Below, one piece after another: positions 42,084-51,446 of a stretch of 64,000 nt of DNA. The stretch is from an uncultured Eubacterium sp. Its GTDB lineage: Bacteria > Bacillota > Clostridia > Lachnospirales > Lachnospiraceae. The stretch covers positions 26,626 through 90,625 of the forward strand of contig CAKRIZ010000004.1 in NCBI GenBank assembly GCA_934351445.1. The letters run 5' to 3'. The stretch's first letter is position 1; the number at the start of each line of letters is the position of its first letter. The translations under genes and the position numbers were made by a program. A model generated the notes under the pieces. It did no database searches. It was not told the DNA's origin and saw only the letters and a list, made by a program, of their open reading frames with translations.

Positions 42084-43018
42084 TGGGCAAGCAGAAAAAA
42101 CAGGAAGATGCGCCCGCTGGTGCTCCTGCGTGGATGTCCACGTTCTCTGATCTGATGAATCTGCTGCTGTGCTTTTTCGTGTTACTGTTTTCTATGTCTA
42201 CGGTTGATGCGGAAAAGTTTGAGGTGATTATTGCCTCCTTCCAGTCCCATTTCAGCGTGCTGCAGGGCGGTGGAGCATCGATTGGTAATGGAGAGATGGT
42301 CGGTGCGGGCATCAATCAGCTGCCATACTATGATACGTTTTACAATCCGGATGCCAATAGTTCCGGAAAAGGTGAGTTTCAGGAGGATGGTAATCGCACG
42401 AATGCGGATAACAGCGTGATTGACCGTGCAGATCCGGAGGATGGCACGAGCCAGGGCGGAGATGATCCGGATGCGAGTGACAATCAGGATCAGAGCCAGG
42501 CGCAGCTGACAGAAGAACAGCTGCAGGAACAGTACGAGCAGAAAGGGCTGGAGGAATCAGACCAGATTGCCGAGCAGGTCAAAGAAAATGCTGCAAAATA
42601 CGGCATTCAGGATCAGGTGGAAGTGTCCTTCAATGCGCAGTATGTGATGATCACATTAAACGGAGCGGTATTATTCGATACCGGATCGGAAGTGATCAGG
42701 GAGGATGCACTGCCGCTCGTAGATAAAGTTGGCAGGATTGTCAATCATTACAAAGATAACATCATTGAGGTAGAGGGACATACCGATAATGTCCCGATCC
42801 ATAATGGAAGATTTGAGGATAACAATGTCCTGTCCATGTACCGTGCATTGTCTGTTGCGGATCGTTTGCGCGAAGTGACGCAGCTTGACCCGGCACATAT
42901 TAAATCATCCGGACGCGGCGACTACGTACCGATTGCGGACAATTCGACTGCAGAGGGGCGTGCCCTGAACCGGCGTGTGGTTGTTAAGATCTATAATTCT
43001 TATAATCTGGATGGCTGA
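42083..43018 (+). CDS. motB: MotB: stator peptidoglycan-anchoring subunit
   Basis: 311 aa with a GTG start. APAWMSTFSDLMNLLLCFFV, then LLFSMSTVDAEKF, is the plug/TM segment, with the ion-binding Asp at D23. A long Asp/Gln-rich linker (about 85-160) precedes the OmpA-like domain (VLFDTGSEVIREDALPLVDK; IEVEGHTDNVPIHNG; NVLSMYRALSVADRLREV; AEGRALNRRVVVKI). It anchors the MotA4B2 stator to the wall. Translation is coupled to motA. Confidence 0.95.
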   Translation: MGKQKKQEDAPAGAPAWMSTFSDLMNLLLCFFVLLFSMSTVDAEKFEVIIASFQSHFSVLQGGGASIGNGEMVGAGINQLPYYDTFYNPDANSSGKGEFQEDGNRTNADNSVIDRADPEDGTSQGGDDPDASDNQDQSQAQLTEEQLQEQYEQKGLEESDQIAEQVKENAAKYGIQDQVEVSFNAQYVMITLNGAVLFDTGSEVIREDALPLVDKVGRIVNHYKDNIIEVEGHTDNVPIHNGRFEDNNVLSMYRALSVADRLREVTQLDPAHIKSSGRGDYVPIADNSTAEGRALNRRVVVKIYNSYNLDG

Positions 43019-43133
43019 TTGCAGATGACAGGCATACAGCCGGAAACCGGATGAACATAAAAATCTAAATGTAAATGTAAATGTGAAAGAAAGGGTGACT
43101 GTTGTCAGACACACAGTCTAAGGTGGTTGAGCC

Positions 43134-43655
43134 ATGAAGAAAAATCTGATGTCGGTGCTGATTTTGGCACTGCTCGTTGTGAATCTTGTACTGACGGCGA
43201 TTACAATGATCAGTATTGTACCGTCCGCAAAAAAGAGCAATGAACTGATCACGCAGATCTGTACCGCTCTGAATCTGGAACTTGCAAGTGGCAGAACTGC
43301 AAATCTGTCCAGTGTTCCGATCGAGAATCTGCAGTCTTATACGCTGGGCGATACGATGACCATCAATCTCAGGGACAGCGAGGATGGCAGCTCGCATTAT
43401 GCGGTTCTGACAGTTGTACTCTCAATGGATAAGTCCAATGAAGATTATACGAAGATTGGCCAGGAAGGTATTGAGGCTGGATTGTATGATTCGAATATCA
43501 AGAGCATTATCAATGATGTAGTCAGAACATATACGTATGAAGAGATCCATAACCAGCCAGAGAAGGCACAGAAAGAGATTCTGGAGAAGCTGCAGGGATT
43601 TTTTGATTCGAATATGATCGTTGATGTCGGATTCCCGAGCATTACATGCGAGTAA
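43134..43655 (+). CDS. fliL: FliL: stator-associated basal body protein
   Basis: 173 aa. One N-terminal membrane segment (LMSVLILALLVVNLVLTAIT) is followed by a FliL domain (SYTLGDTMTINLRDSEDGSS; HYAVLTVVLSMD; IKSIINDVVRTYTYEE; EKAQKEILEKLQGFFDSNMI). The position between motB and fliM is standard. The preceding 115 bp contains short AAATGTA-type direct repeats but no gene. Confidence 0.9.
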   Translation: MKKNLMSVLILALLVVNLVLTAITMISIVPSAKKSNELITQICTALNLELASGRTANLSSVPIENLQSYTLGDTMTINLRDSEDGSSHYAVLTVVLSMDKSNEDYTKIGQEGIEAGLYDSNIKSIINDVVRTYTYEEIHNQPEKAQKEILEKLQGFFDSNMIVDVGFPSITCE

Positions 43656-43725
43656 ATGCAGATGAATACAGATAAAAGGAAACTGTACATACAGCGTATT
43701 TTTGTACTAAAGGTGGTGAGAATGA

Positions 43726-44706
43726 ATGGGTGACGTACTGTCACAGGGCGAGATAGACTCGCTGCTGCAGCAGTTGAGCAGTGGTGAGATTAATGCAGAA
43801 GAGATCAAAGACAATCCGGATAAGCAAGTAAAAAACTATGATTTCGCACGTCCGTCCAAATTCTCCAAAGAGCATCTGCGAACACTGGAGATCATATTTG
43901 AACATTATGGCAGACTGTTATCGACAAATCTGCCGGTATATTTGAGAAAAAATATTCAGGTGGAGGTCATGAATTCGGAGGCGGTGACTTATTCGGAGTT
44001 TTCGAATGCGTTGTCAAACCCGGTTTTGCTCGGAGTTGTGGAATTTTCACCGCTCCGTGGTGATATTCTGATGGAACTGTCGTCCTCGCTTGGCTATGCG
44101 ATCGTAGACCGTATGCTCGGAGGAGTCGGCGTACCGCTCGAAAAGACCAGGGATTTCTCTGAAATCGAGCTTTTAATCATCGAGCGGATCATGAATGTAT
44201 GTGTGAATCTGCTGCGGGAGCCGTGGGCAAATGTGACGGAGATACATCCGCGTCTGCAGCGGATCGAGACAAATTCGCAGTTTGCACAGATTATTTCACC
44301 GGGTGAGATGATCGCGATTGTCACGATCAATCTGAAGGTCGGTGATGTTGAGGGGCTGATGAATATCTGTCTCCCGTTCATTACATTAGAGCCTGTCATG
44401 GACAAGCTGAATACAAAATTCTGGTATTCGAACATGCAGATCAGGGATGAGGAGACTTATCAGGATGTGATAGAGGATCTGATTGAACATGCGCCTGTAT
44501 CTGTAAAGGCAGTATTAGGCAAGAGCCTGATCTCGGTATCTGATTTTGTGAATCTCCAGCTCGGAGATATCATCAAGATCGATCGGGAAGTAGAAGATGA
44601 ATTAGATATATATGTGGGTAATATGAAAAAGTTCACCGCATTGCCTGGCTCGTCCGGGGCTAATTACGCAGTGCGCGTGACATCAGTAATCAGAGAGGAA
44701 GAATAG
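43726..44706 (+). CDS. fliM: FliM: switch protein
   Basis: 326 aa. The N-terminal CheY-binding peptide LSQGEIDSLLQQLSSGE is intact. The middle CheC-like domain (SKFSKEHLRTLEIIFEHYGR; ELSSSLGYAIVDRMLGGVG) and the C-terminal SpoA domain (YQDVIEDLIEHAPVSVKAVL; LQLGDIIKIDREVEDELDIY) follow. The CheY-binding peptide is kept although cheY is not found in this window. Confidence 0.97.
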   Translation: MGDVLSQGEIDSLLQQLSSGEINAEEIKDNPDKQVKNYDFARPSKFSKEHLRTLEIIFEHYGRLLSTNLPVYLRKNIQVEVMNSEAVTYSEFSNALSNPVLLGVVEFSPLRGDILMELSSSLGYAIVDRMLGGVGVPLEKTRDFSEIELLIIERIMNVCVNLLREPWANVTEIHPRLQRIETNSQFAQIISPGEMIAIVTINLKVGDVEGLMNICLPFITLEPVMDKLNTKFWYSNMQIRDEETYQDVIEDLIEHAPVSVKAVLGKSLISVSDFVNLQLGDIIKIDREVEDELDIYVGNMKKFTALPGSSGANYAVRVTSVIREEE

Positions 44707-44710
44707 GCAG

Positions 44711-45925
44711 ATGGGTGGAGAATTATCACAGGAAGAAATCAATGCACTGTTAAATAATCCCGATGGTTCATCGGGAGAAAATGCCGGTGCGACATCCCAG
44801 GGTGGCTCTGATTCGGAGCAGGCGCTGACGGCGGAAGAAAAAGACGCGATTGGTGAGGTTGCCAATATCAGTATGGGAACAGCGGCGACAACGCTGTTTT
44901 CACTTGTGAATCGCAAGGTCGAGATCTCTACGCCGGTTGTATCTATGGCAACGTGGGACGATGTGGTCAAGAACTATGAACGCCCGTGCGTATTTATCAG
45001 AATTGCATATACCGTTGGACTGGATGGAAGCAACATCCTTGTGTTGAAAGAGAACGATGTAAAGATCATCACGGATTTGATGATGGGTGGTGACGGAACC
45101 AATACATCAGAAGAACTGGGAGAACTGCATCTGAGCGCGATCAGTGAAGCAATGAACCAGATGATGGGAAGTGCTGCGACATCCCTGTCATCCATGCTCA
45201 GCAAGACTATCGATATCTCACCGCCGGTAGCGGATCTGGTCGATTTACAGGAGACTGTGGACGAAGGCGCGATCGATGAATTCTTAGAAGGAAGTTTTGT
45301 CAAGATTTCTTTCAGGATGGAGATCGGAGATCTCGTGGATAGCCAGATCATGCAGCTATATCCGGTTTCTTTTGCACGTGATATGTGTCGTGCGATTGCA
45401 AAAAACATGGAGAAGGATGCGGAGGAAGCACAGATTGGCATAGACCATACACAGCCGGCACCGGCAGCACAGCAGCCGCAGGCTGCTCCAAACATGGCAG
45501 CTGCCCAGCCGATGAATAACCAGCAGATGATGAATCCTCAGATGAATAACCAGCAGATGATGAACCAACAGATGATGAATCCTCAGATGATGAATCCGCA
45601 AATGATGAATCCACAGATGTATCAGCAGCCGGTCAATGTACAGCCGGCACAGTTTACACCATTCTCAGGAGAATTTGCGGCACAGTTTGCAAAAGAAAAT
45701 ATAGATCTGATTATGGATGTTCCGCTTGAAGTGACAGTAGAGCTGGGCAGAACGACAAAATCCATCTCAGAGATTCTGGAATTTGCGCCAGGCACAATTA
45801 TTGAGTTGAACCGTATTGCCGGTGAACCGATAGATGTGCTTGTAAATGGTAAATTTGTAGCAAAGGGAGAGGTAGTAGTCATCGAGGAGAGCTTCGGTGT
45901 GCGTATTACCGAAATTGTAAAATAG
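44711..45925 (+). CDS. fliY: FliY (FliN with CheC-like domain)
   Basis: 404 aa. An N-terminal peptide (LSQEEINALLNNP) like FliM's is followed by a CheC-type domain with two phosphatase signatures (EVANISMGTAATTL; EAMNQMMGSAATSL). A Met/Asn/Gln-rich linker (about 255-315) leads to a C-terminal FliN/SpoA domain (DVPLEVTVELGRTTKSISEI, LEFAPGTIIELNRIAGEPID, VLVNGKFVAKGEVVVIEESF). It is both a C-ring component and a CheY-P phosphatase in B. subtilis. In that species cheY comes next; here fliO follows directly. Confidence 0.96.
   Translation: MGGELSQEEINALLNNPDGSSGENAGATSQGGSDSEQALTAEEKDAIGEVANISMGTAATTLFSLVNRKVEISTPVVSMATWDDVVKNYERPCVFIRIAYTVGLDGSNILVLKENDVKIITDLMMGGDGTNTSEELGELHLSAISEAMNQMMGSAATSLSSMLSKTIDISPPVADLVDLQETVDEGAIDEFLEGSFVKISFRMEIGDLVDSQIMQLYPVSFARDMCRAIAKNMEKDAEEAQIGIDHTQPAPAAQQPQAAPNMAAAQPMNNQQMMNPQMNNQQMMNQQMMNPQMMNPQMMNPQMYQQPVNVQPAQFTPFSGEFAAQFAKENIDLIMDVPLEVTVELGRTTKSISEILEFAPGTIIELNRIAGEPIDVLVNGKFVAKGEVVVIEESFGVRITEIVK
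45508..45618 (+). repeat. 15-bp microsatellite-like repeats in the FliY linker
   Basis: Repeats of atgatgaatcc(n)ca(g/a) and related units encode MMNPQ/MNNQQ pentapeptides. Near-identical neighbouring units (several differing by one base) suggest recent slippage. Confidence 0.85.
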
Positions 45926-45928
45926 GCG

Positions 45929-46309
45929 ATGATTATAGCGACAACAGGCGGTTTTATGAATAGCGTGGTCGAACTGATCACAGTACTGGTCATTTTCCTT
46001 TTTGTGCTGGCGCTGACTTATTATGTGACGCGCTGGATCGCCGGCTATCAGAAGACAAAGACGGCGCAGGGAAATTTATCTGTGATTGAGGCAATCCGGA
46101 TATCAAATAACCAGTATGTACATATCGTGCGCGCAGGAAAAGAGAAATACCTGGTTGTAGGTGTGGGTAAGGATCATATGACATTGCTTGCAACGCTTAC
46201 ACAGGAAGAATTACGGGAATTGCCTCGTGCTGAGGCAGGGGTTTCTGTTAAGCCCGGCAAGGGTTTTACGGAGATACTGGAGGAATTGAAAAAAAAGCAT
46301 GAGAAGTAA
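45929..46309 (+). CDS. fliO: FliO/FliZ: export gate assembly protein
   Basis: 126 aa. One N-terminal membrane segment (VVELITVLVIFLFVLALTYYV) and a cytoplasmic domain (LSVIEAIRISNNQYVHIVRA; GKEKYLVVGVGKDHMTLLATL) match FliO. The family is poorly conserved, so position before fliP carries weight. ATG 45929 or 45956 could be the start. fliP begins before its stop (11-bp overlap). Confidence 0.88.
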   Translation: MIIATTGGFMNSVVELITVLVIFLFVLALTYYVTRWIAGYQKTKTAQGNLSVIEAIRISNNQYVHIVRAGKEKYLVVGVGKDHMTLLATLTQEELRELPRAEAGVSVKPGKGFTEILEELKKKHEK

Positions 46310-47150
46310 AGCAAAAAAGATCTATTGTTTCATTTCATTTATAGTCGCTGTCTTTGTATTTTCTGCGGTTCTGATTCTGTCAGTGACCGGACGGACGGCA
46401 TATGCGTCTACGACAGATCTGCCGAATGGTGCAGGATCATTGTCTTCTGCCCAGGATCAGGACATGTCTGATATTCGCAGCGATGATGTAAATGGACTTT
46501 CTATTATTTATAATAATGACAATGGAACGATGTCTGCGACTGTGCGGATTGTTTTGTTACTCACAATTCTTTCGCTGGCACCGTCGATTCTTATTATGAT
46601 GACATCTTTTACCAGAATTATCGTTGTACTGCATTTTCTGCGTACAGCGCTGGGTACACAGACAACGCCACCGAATCAGGTACTTATCGGTCTGGCGCTG
46701 TTTTTGACGTTTATGATCATGTCACCGGTATTTACGCAGATCAATGAGAATGCGATCAAACCGCTCGATGCAGGCACAGTCACACAGGAAGAAGCGCTGA
46801 CTGCTGCACTTGACCCGTTGCGTGATTTTATGTATCAGTATACAGAGCGGAAAGATGTGGATCTGTTTTGCGATATTGCCCATGTCACATATGAGACAAC
46901 GGATGATATTCCTATGACAGTGTTGATTCCCAGCTTTATTGTGAGTGAGCTGCGCGGTGCGTTTATCATAGGATTCTTTATCTACATACCGTTTATTGTC
47001 ATAGATATGGTTGTGTCATCGATCCTGATGTCTATGGGTATGATGATGCTGCCGCCAACGACGATTTCAATGCCGTTTAAGATTCTGCTGTTTATCCTGG
47101 CAGACGGATGGAATCTTGTGATTGGAAACCTTGTGAAAACATTTTATTAA
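46299..47150 (+). CDS. fliP: FliP: export gate protein
   Basis: 283 aa. A signal-peptide-like N-terminus (FISFIVAVFVFSAVLILSVT, then AYA) is typical of FliP. The core has LLLTILSLAPSILIMMTSFT; RIIVVLHFLRTALGTQTTPP; NQVLIGLALFLTFMIMSPVF; PSFIVSELRGAFIIGFFIYI; and VSSILMSMGMMMLPPTTISM. It forms the FliPQR channel. Confidence 0.97.
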   Translation: MRSKAKKIYCFISFIVAVFVFSAVLILSVTGRTAYASTTDLPNGAGSLSSAQDQDMSDIRSDDVNGLSIIYNNDNGTMSATVRIVLLLTILSLAPSILIMMTSFTRIIVVLHFLRTALGTQTTPPNQVLIGLALFLTFMIMSPVFTQINENAIKPLDAGTVTQEEALTAALDPLRDFMYQYTERKDVDLFCDIAHVTYETTDDIPMTVLIPSFIVSELRGAFIIGFFIYIPFIVIDMVVSSILMSMGMMMLPPTTISMPFKILLFILADGWNLVIGNLVKTFY

Positions 47151-47177
47151 CCGGCAAAGATATGGAGGATGATGGCT

Positions 47178-47450
47178 ATGTTATCGGAAGGAGTAGTTCT
47201 TGACGTCGCCCGACAGGCATTTACCACAATTATTGTTGCTTCGGCACCGGCACTGCTTGTATCTCTGGTTGTCGGTCTGGTGATCAGTATTTTCCAGACC
47301 GTGACATCGATTCAGGAGCAGACACTGACGTTTGTGCCCAAGATCATAGCGGTTTTTGTGACACTCATGCTGACCGGTGGCTGGATGTTAGAGAAGATGA
47401 CAGAGTTTATGACACAGTTGTGGAATAATTTTAGCTTGTATATCGGATGA
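47178..47450 (+). CDS. fliQ: FliQ: export gate protein
   Basis: 90 aa with two membrane segments (FTTIIVASAPALLVSLVVGL; FVPKIIAVFVTLMLTGGWML) and the family motif ISIFQTVTSIQEQTLTFVPK. I prefer the third in-frame ATG (47178, MLSEGVVLDVARQAF), 9 nt after GGAGG; earlier ATGs at 47169 and 47172 are too close to it. The stop overlaps the fliR start. Confidence 0.95.
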   Translation: MLSEGVVLDVARQAFTTIIVASAPALLVSLVVGLVISIFQTVTSIQEQTLTFVPKIIAVFVTLMLTGGWMLEKMTEFMTQLWNNFSLYIG

Positions 47451-48232
47451 TTAATTATACGTTTTCATTACTTACATTTGAATATTATCTGCTCGTACTG
47501 GTGCGCATCGCCAGCTTTGTTGCGGTGGCACCTTTTTTTGGACTTAGCAGTGTACCGACGCGTGTGAAAGCCGGATTTTCAGCAGTATTGGCGATCCTGA
47601 TTGCACAGGCAGTGCCGGGGCAGGTCACATATGATGGCATGCTCGAATATGGCATTATCGTTGCAAAGGAGGCACTGACCGGGTTGTTTATCGGTATGGC
47701 AGCAAACTGCTGTACTTATATCATAGGATTTGCCGGTCAGCTGATGGATATGCAGATTGGTCTGTCCATGGCACAGGAGTACAATCCACTCACACGTACG
47801 CAGGAAAGTGTGACCGGTAATCTGTATTATTATTCGATTATGCTGTTATTATTGATCTCCGATCTGTATCACTATATCATAAAGGCGATTGCAGATACAT
47901 ATACATTGATTCCGGTCAATGCACAGCTTTTTCAATGGGAATATCTGGTCAATGGTATGGTGCGTTTTATCACAGACATGCTGGTGATCGGTTTTCGTAT
48001 TACGCTTCCGGTGTTTGCCTGCTGTATGATTATGAACTGTATTTTAGGTATTATGGCAAAGGTAGCACCGCAGATGAATATGTTTTCAGTTGGAATTCAG
48101 CTCAAGATCTTTGCCGGTTTTGCAGTGCTGATAGTGACTGTATTTCTGTTGCCGCGTGCGGCGACGCTCATCGGTGATGAGATCAAGACAATGCTTCGTG
48201 TGATGGTAAAGGGGATGTATGGAGCTGGCTGA
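47447..48232 (+). CDS. fliR: FliR: export gate protein
   Basis: 261 aa, about six membrane segments. FliR motifs include LVRIASFVAVAPFFGLSSVP, FSAVLAILIAQAVPG, EALTGLFIGMAANCCTYIIG and MNCILGIMAKVAPQMNMFSV. It overlaps fliQ by 4 bp and flhB by 14 bp. Confidence 0.96.
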   Translation: MINYTFSLLTFEYYLLVLVRIASFVAVAPFFGLSSVPTRVKAGFSAVLAILIAQAVPGQVTYDGMLEYGIIVAKEALTGLFIGMAANCCTYIIGFAGQLMDMQIGLSMAQEYNPLTRTQESVTGNLYYYSIMLLLLISDLYHYIIKAIADTYTLIPVNAQLFQWEYLVNGMVRFITDMLVIGFRITLPVFACCMIMNCILGIMAKVAPQMNMFSVGIQLKIFAGFAVLIVTVFLLPRAATLIGDEIKTMLRVMVKGMYGAG

Positions 48233-49346
48233 TCATAATTTTATCATTCAATATGACCTGCAGTTTTTTGCAAAGGATGGACCGGGCGGTGAGAAAACAG
48301 AACCCGCGACCTCCAAGAAATTAAGTGATGCGCGAAGTGAAGGACAGGTATGCAAGAGCAGGGAACTGGATCAGGCGCTGGCATTAGTCGGATTATTCCT
48401 GACTTTAAAGGCGGCCGTCTCCTTTATGGGATCGACGTTCATGGAAGTGTTTTCGGATATCTATAATAAAATTCCGGATACAGAAGCTGCCACGGAACTG
48501 AGTACAGTCGCAGTCATGTCGTATATGCAGCATGCAGCGCTGTTGTCACTGAAGCTCGCAGGACCGTTTTTTGTGGTTGGATTTTTGATTGCATTTGTCA
48601 GCAATCTGGTGCAGGTGAAGTGGAAAGTCAGCACAAAGCCGTTACAGCCCAAACTGGACAAATTCAACCCGGTCAATGGTTTTAAACGGATGTTTTCGAA
48701 GGATTCACTGTTTGAACTGCTGAAGTCCATCGTTAAGATTGCCATGATTGCAATCATAGCATATACATCGATCCGTTCGCATCTGCAGGAGATCTTTCTG
48801 CTGTATCATATCACGCTGAATCAGGCAATCGCGCTGGTTGGTTCGATTGTGATAGATGTCGGACTGAAGATAGCGATTGTCTATTGTGTGGTAGGCGCAG
48901 TAGATTATCTGTATCAGAAACATAAATTTAACGAAGATATGAAGATGACAAAACAGGAAGTCAAAGACGAGATGAAAAACTCCGAAGGAGATCCGCAGAT
49001 CAAGAGTAAGCAGCGTCAGCGGATGCAGGAGGCTTCCAGACGCCGTATGATGCAGGATGTGCCGCAGGCGGACGTTGTCATCACGAACCCGACACATTAT
49101 GCGGTGGCGCTCAAATATGATGCGGGAACCGGCACGGCGCCGATTCTGGTCGCAAAGGGAGCGGATCTGATCGCCCAGCGGATCAAGGAGATTGCGCGGG
49201 AAAATAAGGTGGAGATCGTAGAGAATAAACCGCTTGCCCGTATGATCTATACGAATGTGGAGATCGGACGGGAGATCCCACCCGAATTGTATCAGGCAGT
49301 AGCGGAGATACTCGCGGCTGTATACCGTGCGCACAACCGGGTGTGA
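48219..49346 (+). CDS. flhB: FlhB: export substrate-specificity switch
   Basis: 375 aa. An N-terminal LQFFAKDGPGGEKTEPATSK leads into four membrane segments and a cytoplasmic domain with the autocleavage motif NPTH (ADVVITNPTHYAVALKYDAG). Cleavage between N and P switches export from hook to filament proteins. The C-terminal part (GADLIAQRIKEIARENKVEI; PLARMIYTNVEIGREIPPEL) is complete. Confidence 0.97.
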   Translation: MELADHNFIIQYDLQFFAKDGPGGEKTEPATSKKLSDARSEGQVCKSRELDQALALVGLFLTLKAAVSFMGSTFMEVFSDIYNKIPDTEAATELSTVAVMSYMQHAALLSLKLAGPFFVVGFLIAFVSNLVQVKWKVSTKPLQPKLDKFNPVNGFKRMFSKDSLFELLKSIVKIAMIAIIAYTSIRSHLQEIFLLYHITLNQAIALVGSIVIDVGLKIAIVYCVVGAVDYLYQKHKFNEDMKMTKQEVKDEMKNSEGDPQIKSKQRQRMQEASRRRMMQDVPQADVVITNPTHYAVALKYDAGTGTAPILVAKGADLIAQRIKEIARENKVEIVENKPLARMIYTNVEIGREIPPELYQAVAEILAAVYRAHNRV

Positions 49347-49406
49347 GAGATAGCATGATTATTTATATAACATTGATAAATAACGACAAGAAAGGAGGAA
49401 ATACGC

Positions 49407-51446
49407 ATGATAAAACGTGGAGCAGATATTGGTGTAGCTCTATATCTGATGGCGGCAATTATCTTTTTTATTGTGCCGATTCCTTCTGCACTGCTTGATG
49501 TGCTGTTGATTTTTAATATATCCGTTGCACTGGTGATCCTGTTCAACTGCCTGTTTGTACAGGAAGTGCTGGATATGTCGTTCTTCCCGACATTGCTGCT
49601 GTTTACGACAATTTTTCGTATTTCACTGAATGTGTCATCTACCCGTTTGATCTTAAAGACCGGCGATCCGGGTAATGTCGTCACTACTTTCGGCAGCTTC
49701 GTAGGTGGCAACGACATGGTCATCGGTACGATCATATTCGTGATCTTACTGATTGTCCAGTTTGTAGTCATCAATAAAGGTTCGGAACGTGTATCCGAGG
49801 TAACAGCACGTTTTACTCTGGATGCGATGCCCGGTAAGCAGATGGCGATCGATGCCGACCTGAATACCGGAGCCATCACGGATGAAGAAGCAAAAAAACG
49901 CCGTGAAAAGATTCAGATGGAGAGCAGCTTCTTTGGTGCCATGGATGGTGCGACCAAGTATGTAAAGGGAGATGCCACTGCGGGTCTGATTATTACATTT
50001 GTCAACCTGATTGGTGGAACGGTCATGGGAATGACACGCGGGGGTCTCGGGTTTCAGGCGGCACTGATGCAATATGGTATCCTGACGATCGGTGATGGAC
50101 TGAGTTCCCAGATTCCTTCACTGGCGATCTCTATGGCTACCGGTATCCTTGTTACCAAGGCTTCCAAAGAAGCGGATTTTGGACAGGTGCTGATCGGCCA
50201 GCTATTTGGTATCCCCAAGGTACTCATCATGGTAGGGGCGGTTGTGTGCTTTCTGGGTGTATTTACGCCTCTGAACCTGTTCCTTTGTGTCGGAATGGGA
50301 GCGATCTTCCTGATTGCCGGTATCAATATGAATAAGACGATCGAGGTGGAGCGTATCGAGGATGAGACCGGAGTGGCTGAATCTGAGGCAGAGGAGATCC
50401 GGAAACCCGAAAATGTGGTATCGCTGTTGTCGGTAGATCCAATTGAGCTGGAGTTTGGATACGGTATTATTCCTTTGGCAGATGTCAATCAGGGTGGTGA
50501 CCTGCTCGACCGTGTGGTTATGATCCGGAGACAGATTGCACTGGAGCTGGGTACGGTTGTGCCGATTATTCGTCTGCGTGATAATATCCAGTTGAATCCG
50601 AATCAGTATATTATCAAGATCAAGGGTATTCAGGTGACAGAGGGAGAGATCCTGTTTGACCATTATATGGCAATGAACCCCGGCTATGTGGAGGAGGAGA
50701 TTACGGGTATTCCGACGTTTGAGCCTTCCTTCCATCTGCCTGCCATCTGGATCACTGAGAGCCAGCGTGAGCGTGCGGAGAGTCTGGGTTATACGGTTGT
50801 TGATCCACCGTCTATTATCGCTACGCATCTGACGGAGGTTATCCGCAGCCATATTGCAGAGCTGCTCACGAGACAGGATGTCCAGAATCTCATCGACAAT
50901 GTCAAGGAGAACAATCCGGTGCTGATCGACGAGCTGGTTCCCAAGCTGCTTAGCACAGGTGAGATCCAGAAGGTATTGCAGAATCTGCTGGCTGAGGGTA
51001 TCTCGATCCGTGATCTGCTCACGATCTTTGAGACGCTGGCAGATCATGCTGCGACGACCAGGGACACGGATGTATTGACGGAGTATGTACGTCAGAGTCT
51101 GAAGCGTGCGATCTCCAATAAATATTTCCCTGCAAATGAAAAGACGAGTGTCGTCACACTTGATCCCAAGATCGAACAGGAGATCATGGGTGCTGTGAAA
51201 CAGACGGAGCAGGGGGCTTATCTGACGCTTGATCCGGCACGGACACGTGCGATCATTGATGCGACGGAGGCTGAAGTGTCGAAGCTGGAGAATCTGGGAA
51301 AGAGTGCGATTGTCGTGACATCCCCGATTGTCCGTATGTACTTCAAAAAATTGACGGAAGAATACTTGAAGGATCTGATCGTTGTATCATATAATGAGAT
51401 TGAATCCAATGTTGAATTAGAATCTGTTGGGATGGTGACAGCATAA
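49407..51446 (+). CDS. flhA: FlhA: export gate ion-driven component
   Basis: 679 aa. Eight N-terminal membrane segments carry the FHIPEP signature region (SSTRLILKTGDPGNVVTTFG; RVSEVTARFTLDAMPGKQMA, IDADLNTGAITDEEAKKRRE). A large cytoplasmic domain (IRLRDNIQLNPNQYIIKIKG; ELLTRQDVQNLIDNVKENNP) docks chaperone-substrate complexes. AAAGGAGG precedes the ATG. The stop overlaps the flhF start (TAATG). Confidence 0.97.
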   Translation: MIKRGADIGVALYLMAAIIFFIVPIPSALLDVLLIFNISVALVILFNCLFVQEVLDMSFFPTLLLFTTIFRISLNVSSTRLILKTGDPGNVVTTFGSFVGGNDMVIGTIIFVILLIVQFVVINKGSERVSEVTARFTLDAMPGKQMAIDADLNTGAITDEEAKKRREKIQMESSFFGAMDGATKYVKGDATAGLIITFVNLIGGTVMGMTRGGLGFQAALMQYGILTIGDGLSSQIPSLAISMATGILVTKASKEADFGQVLIGQLFGIPKVLIMVGAVVCFLGVFTPLNLFLCVGMGAIFLIAGINMNKTIEVERIEDETGVAESEAEEIRKPENVVSLLSVDPIELEFGYGIIPLADVNQGGDLLDRVVMIRRQIALELGTVVPIIRLRDNIQLNPNQYIIKIKGIQVTEGEILFDHYMAMNPGYVEEEITGIPTFEPSFHLPAIWITESQRERAESLGYTVVDPPSIIATHLTEVIRSHIAELLTRQDVQNLIDNVKENNPVLIDELVPKLLSTGEIQKVLQNLLAEGISIRDLLTIFETLADHAATTRDTDVLTEYVRQSLKRAISNKYFPANEKTSVVTLDPKIEQEIMGAVKQTEQGAYLTLDPARTRAIIDATEAEVSKLENLGKSAIVVTSPIVRMYFKKLTEEYLKDLIVVSYNEIESNVELESVGMVTA

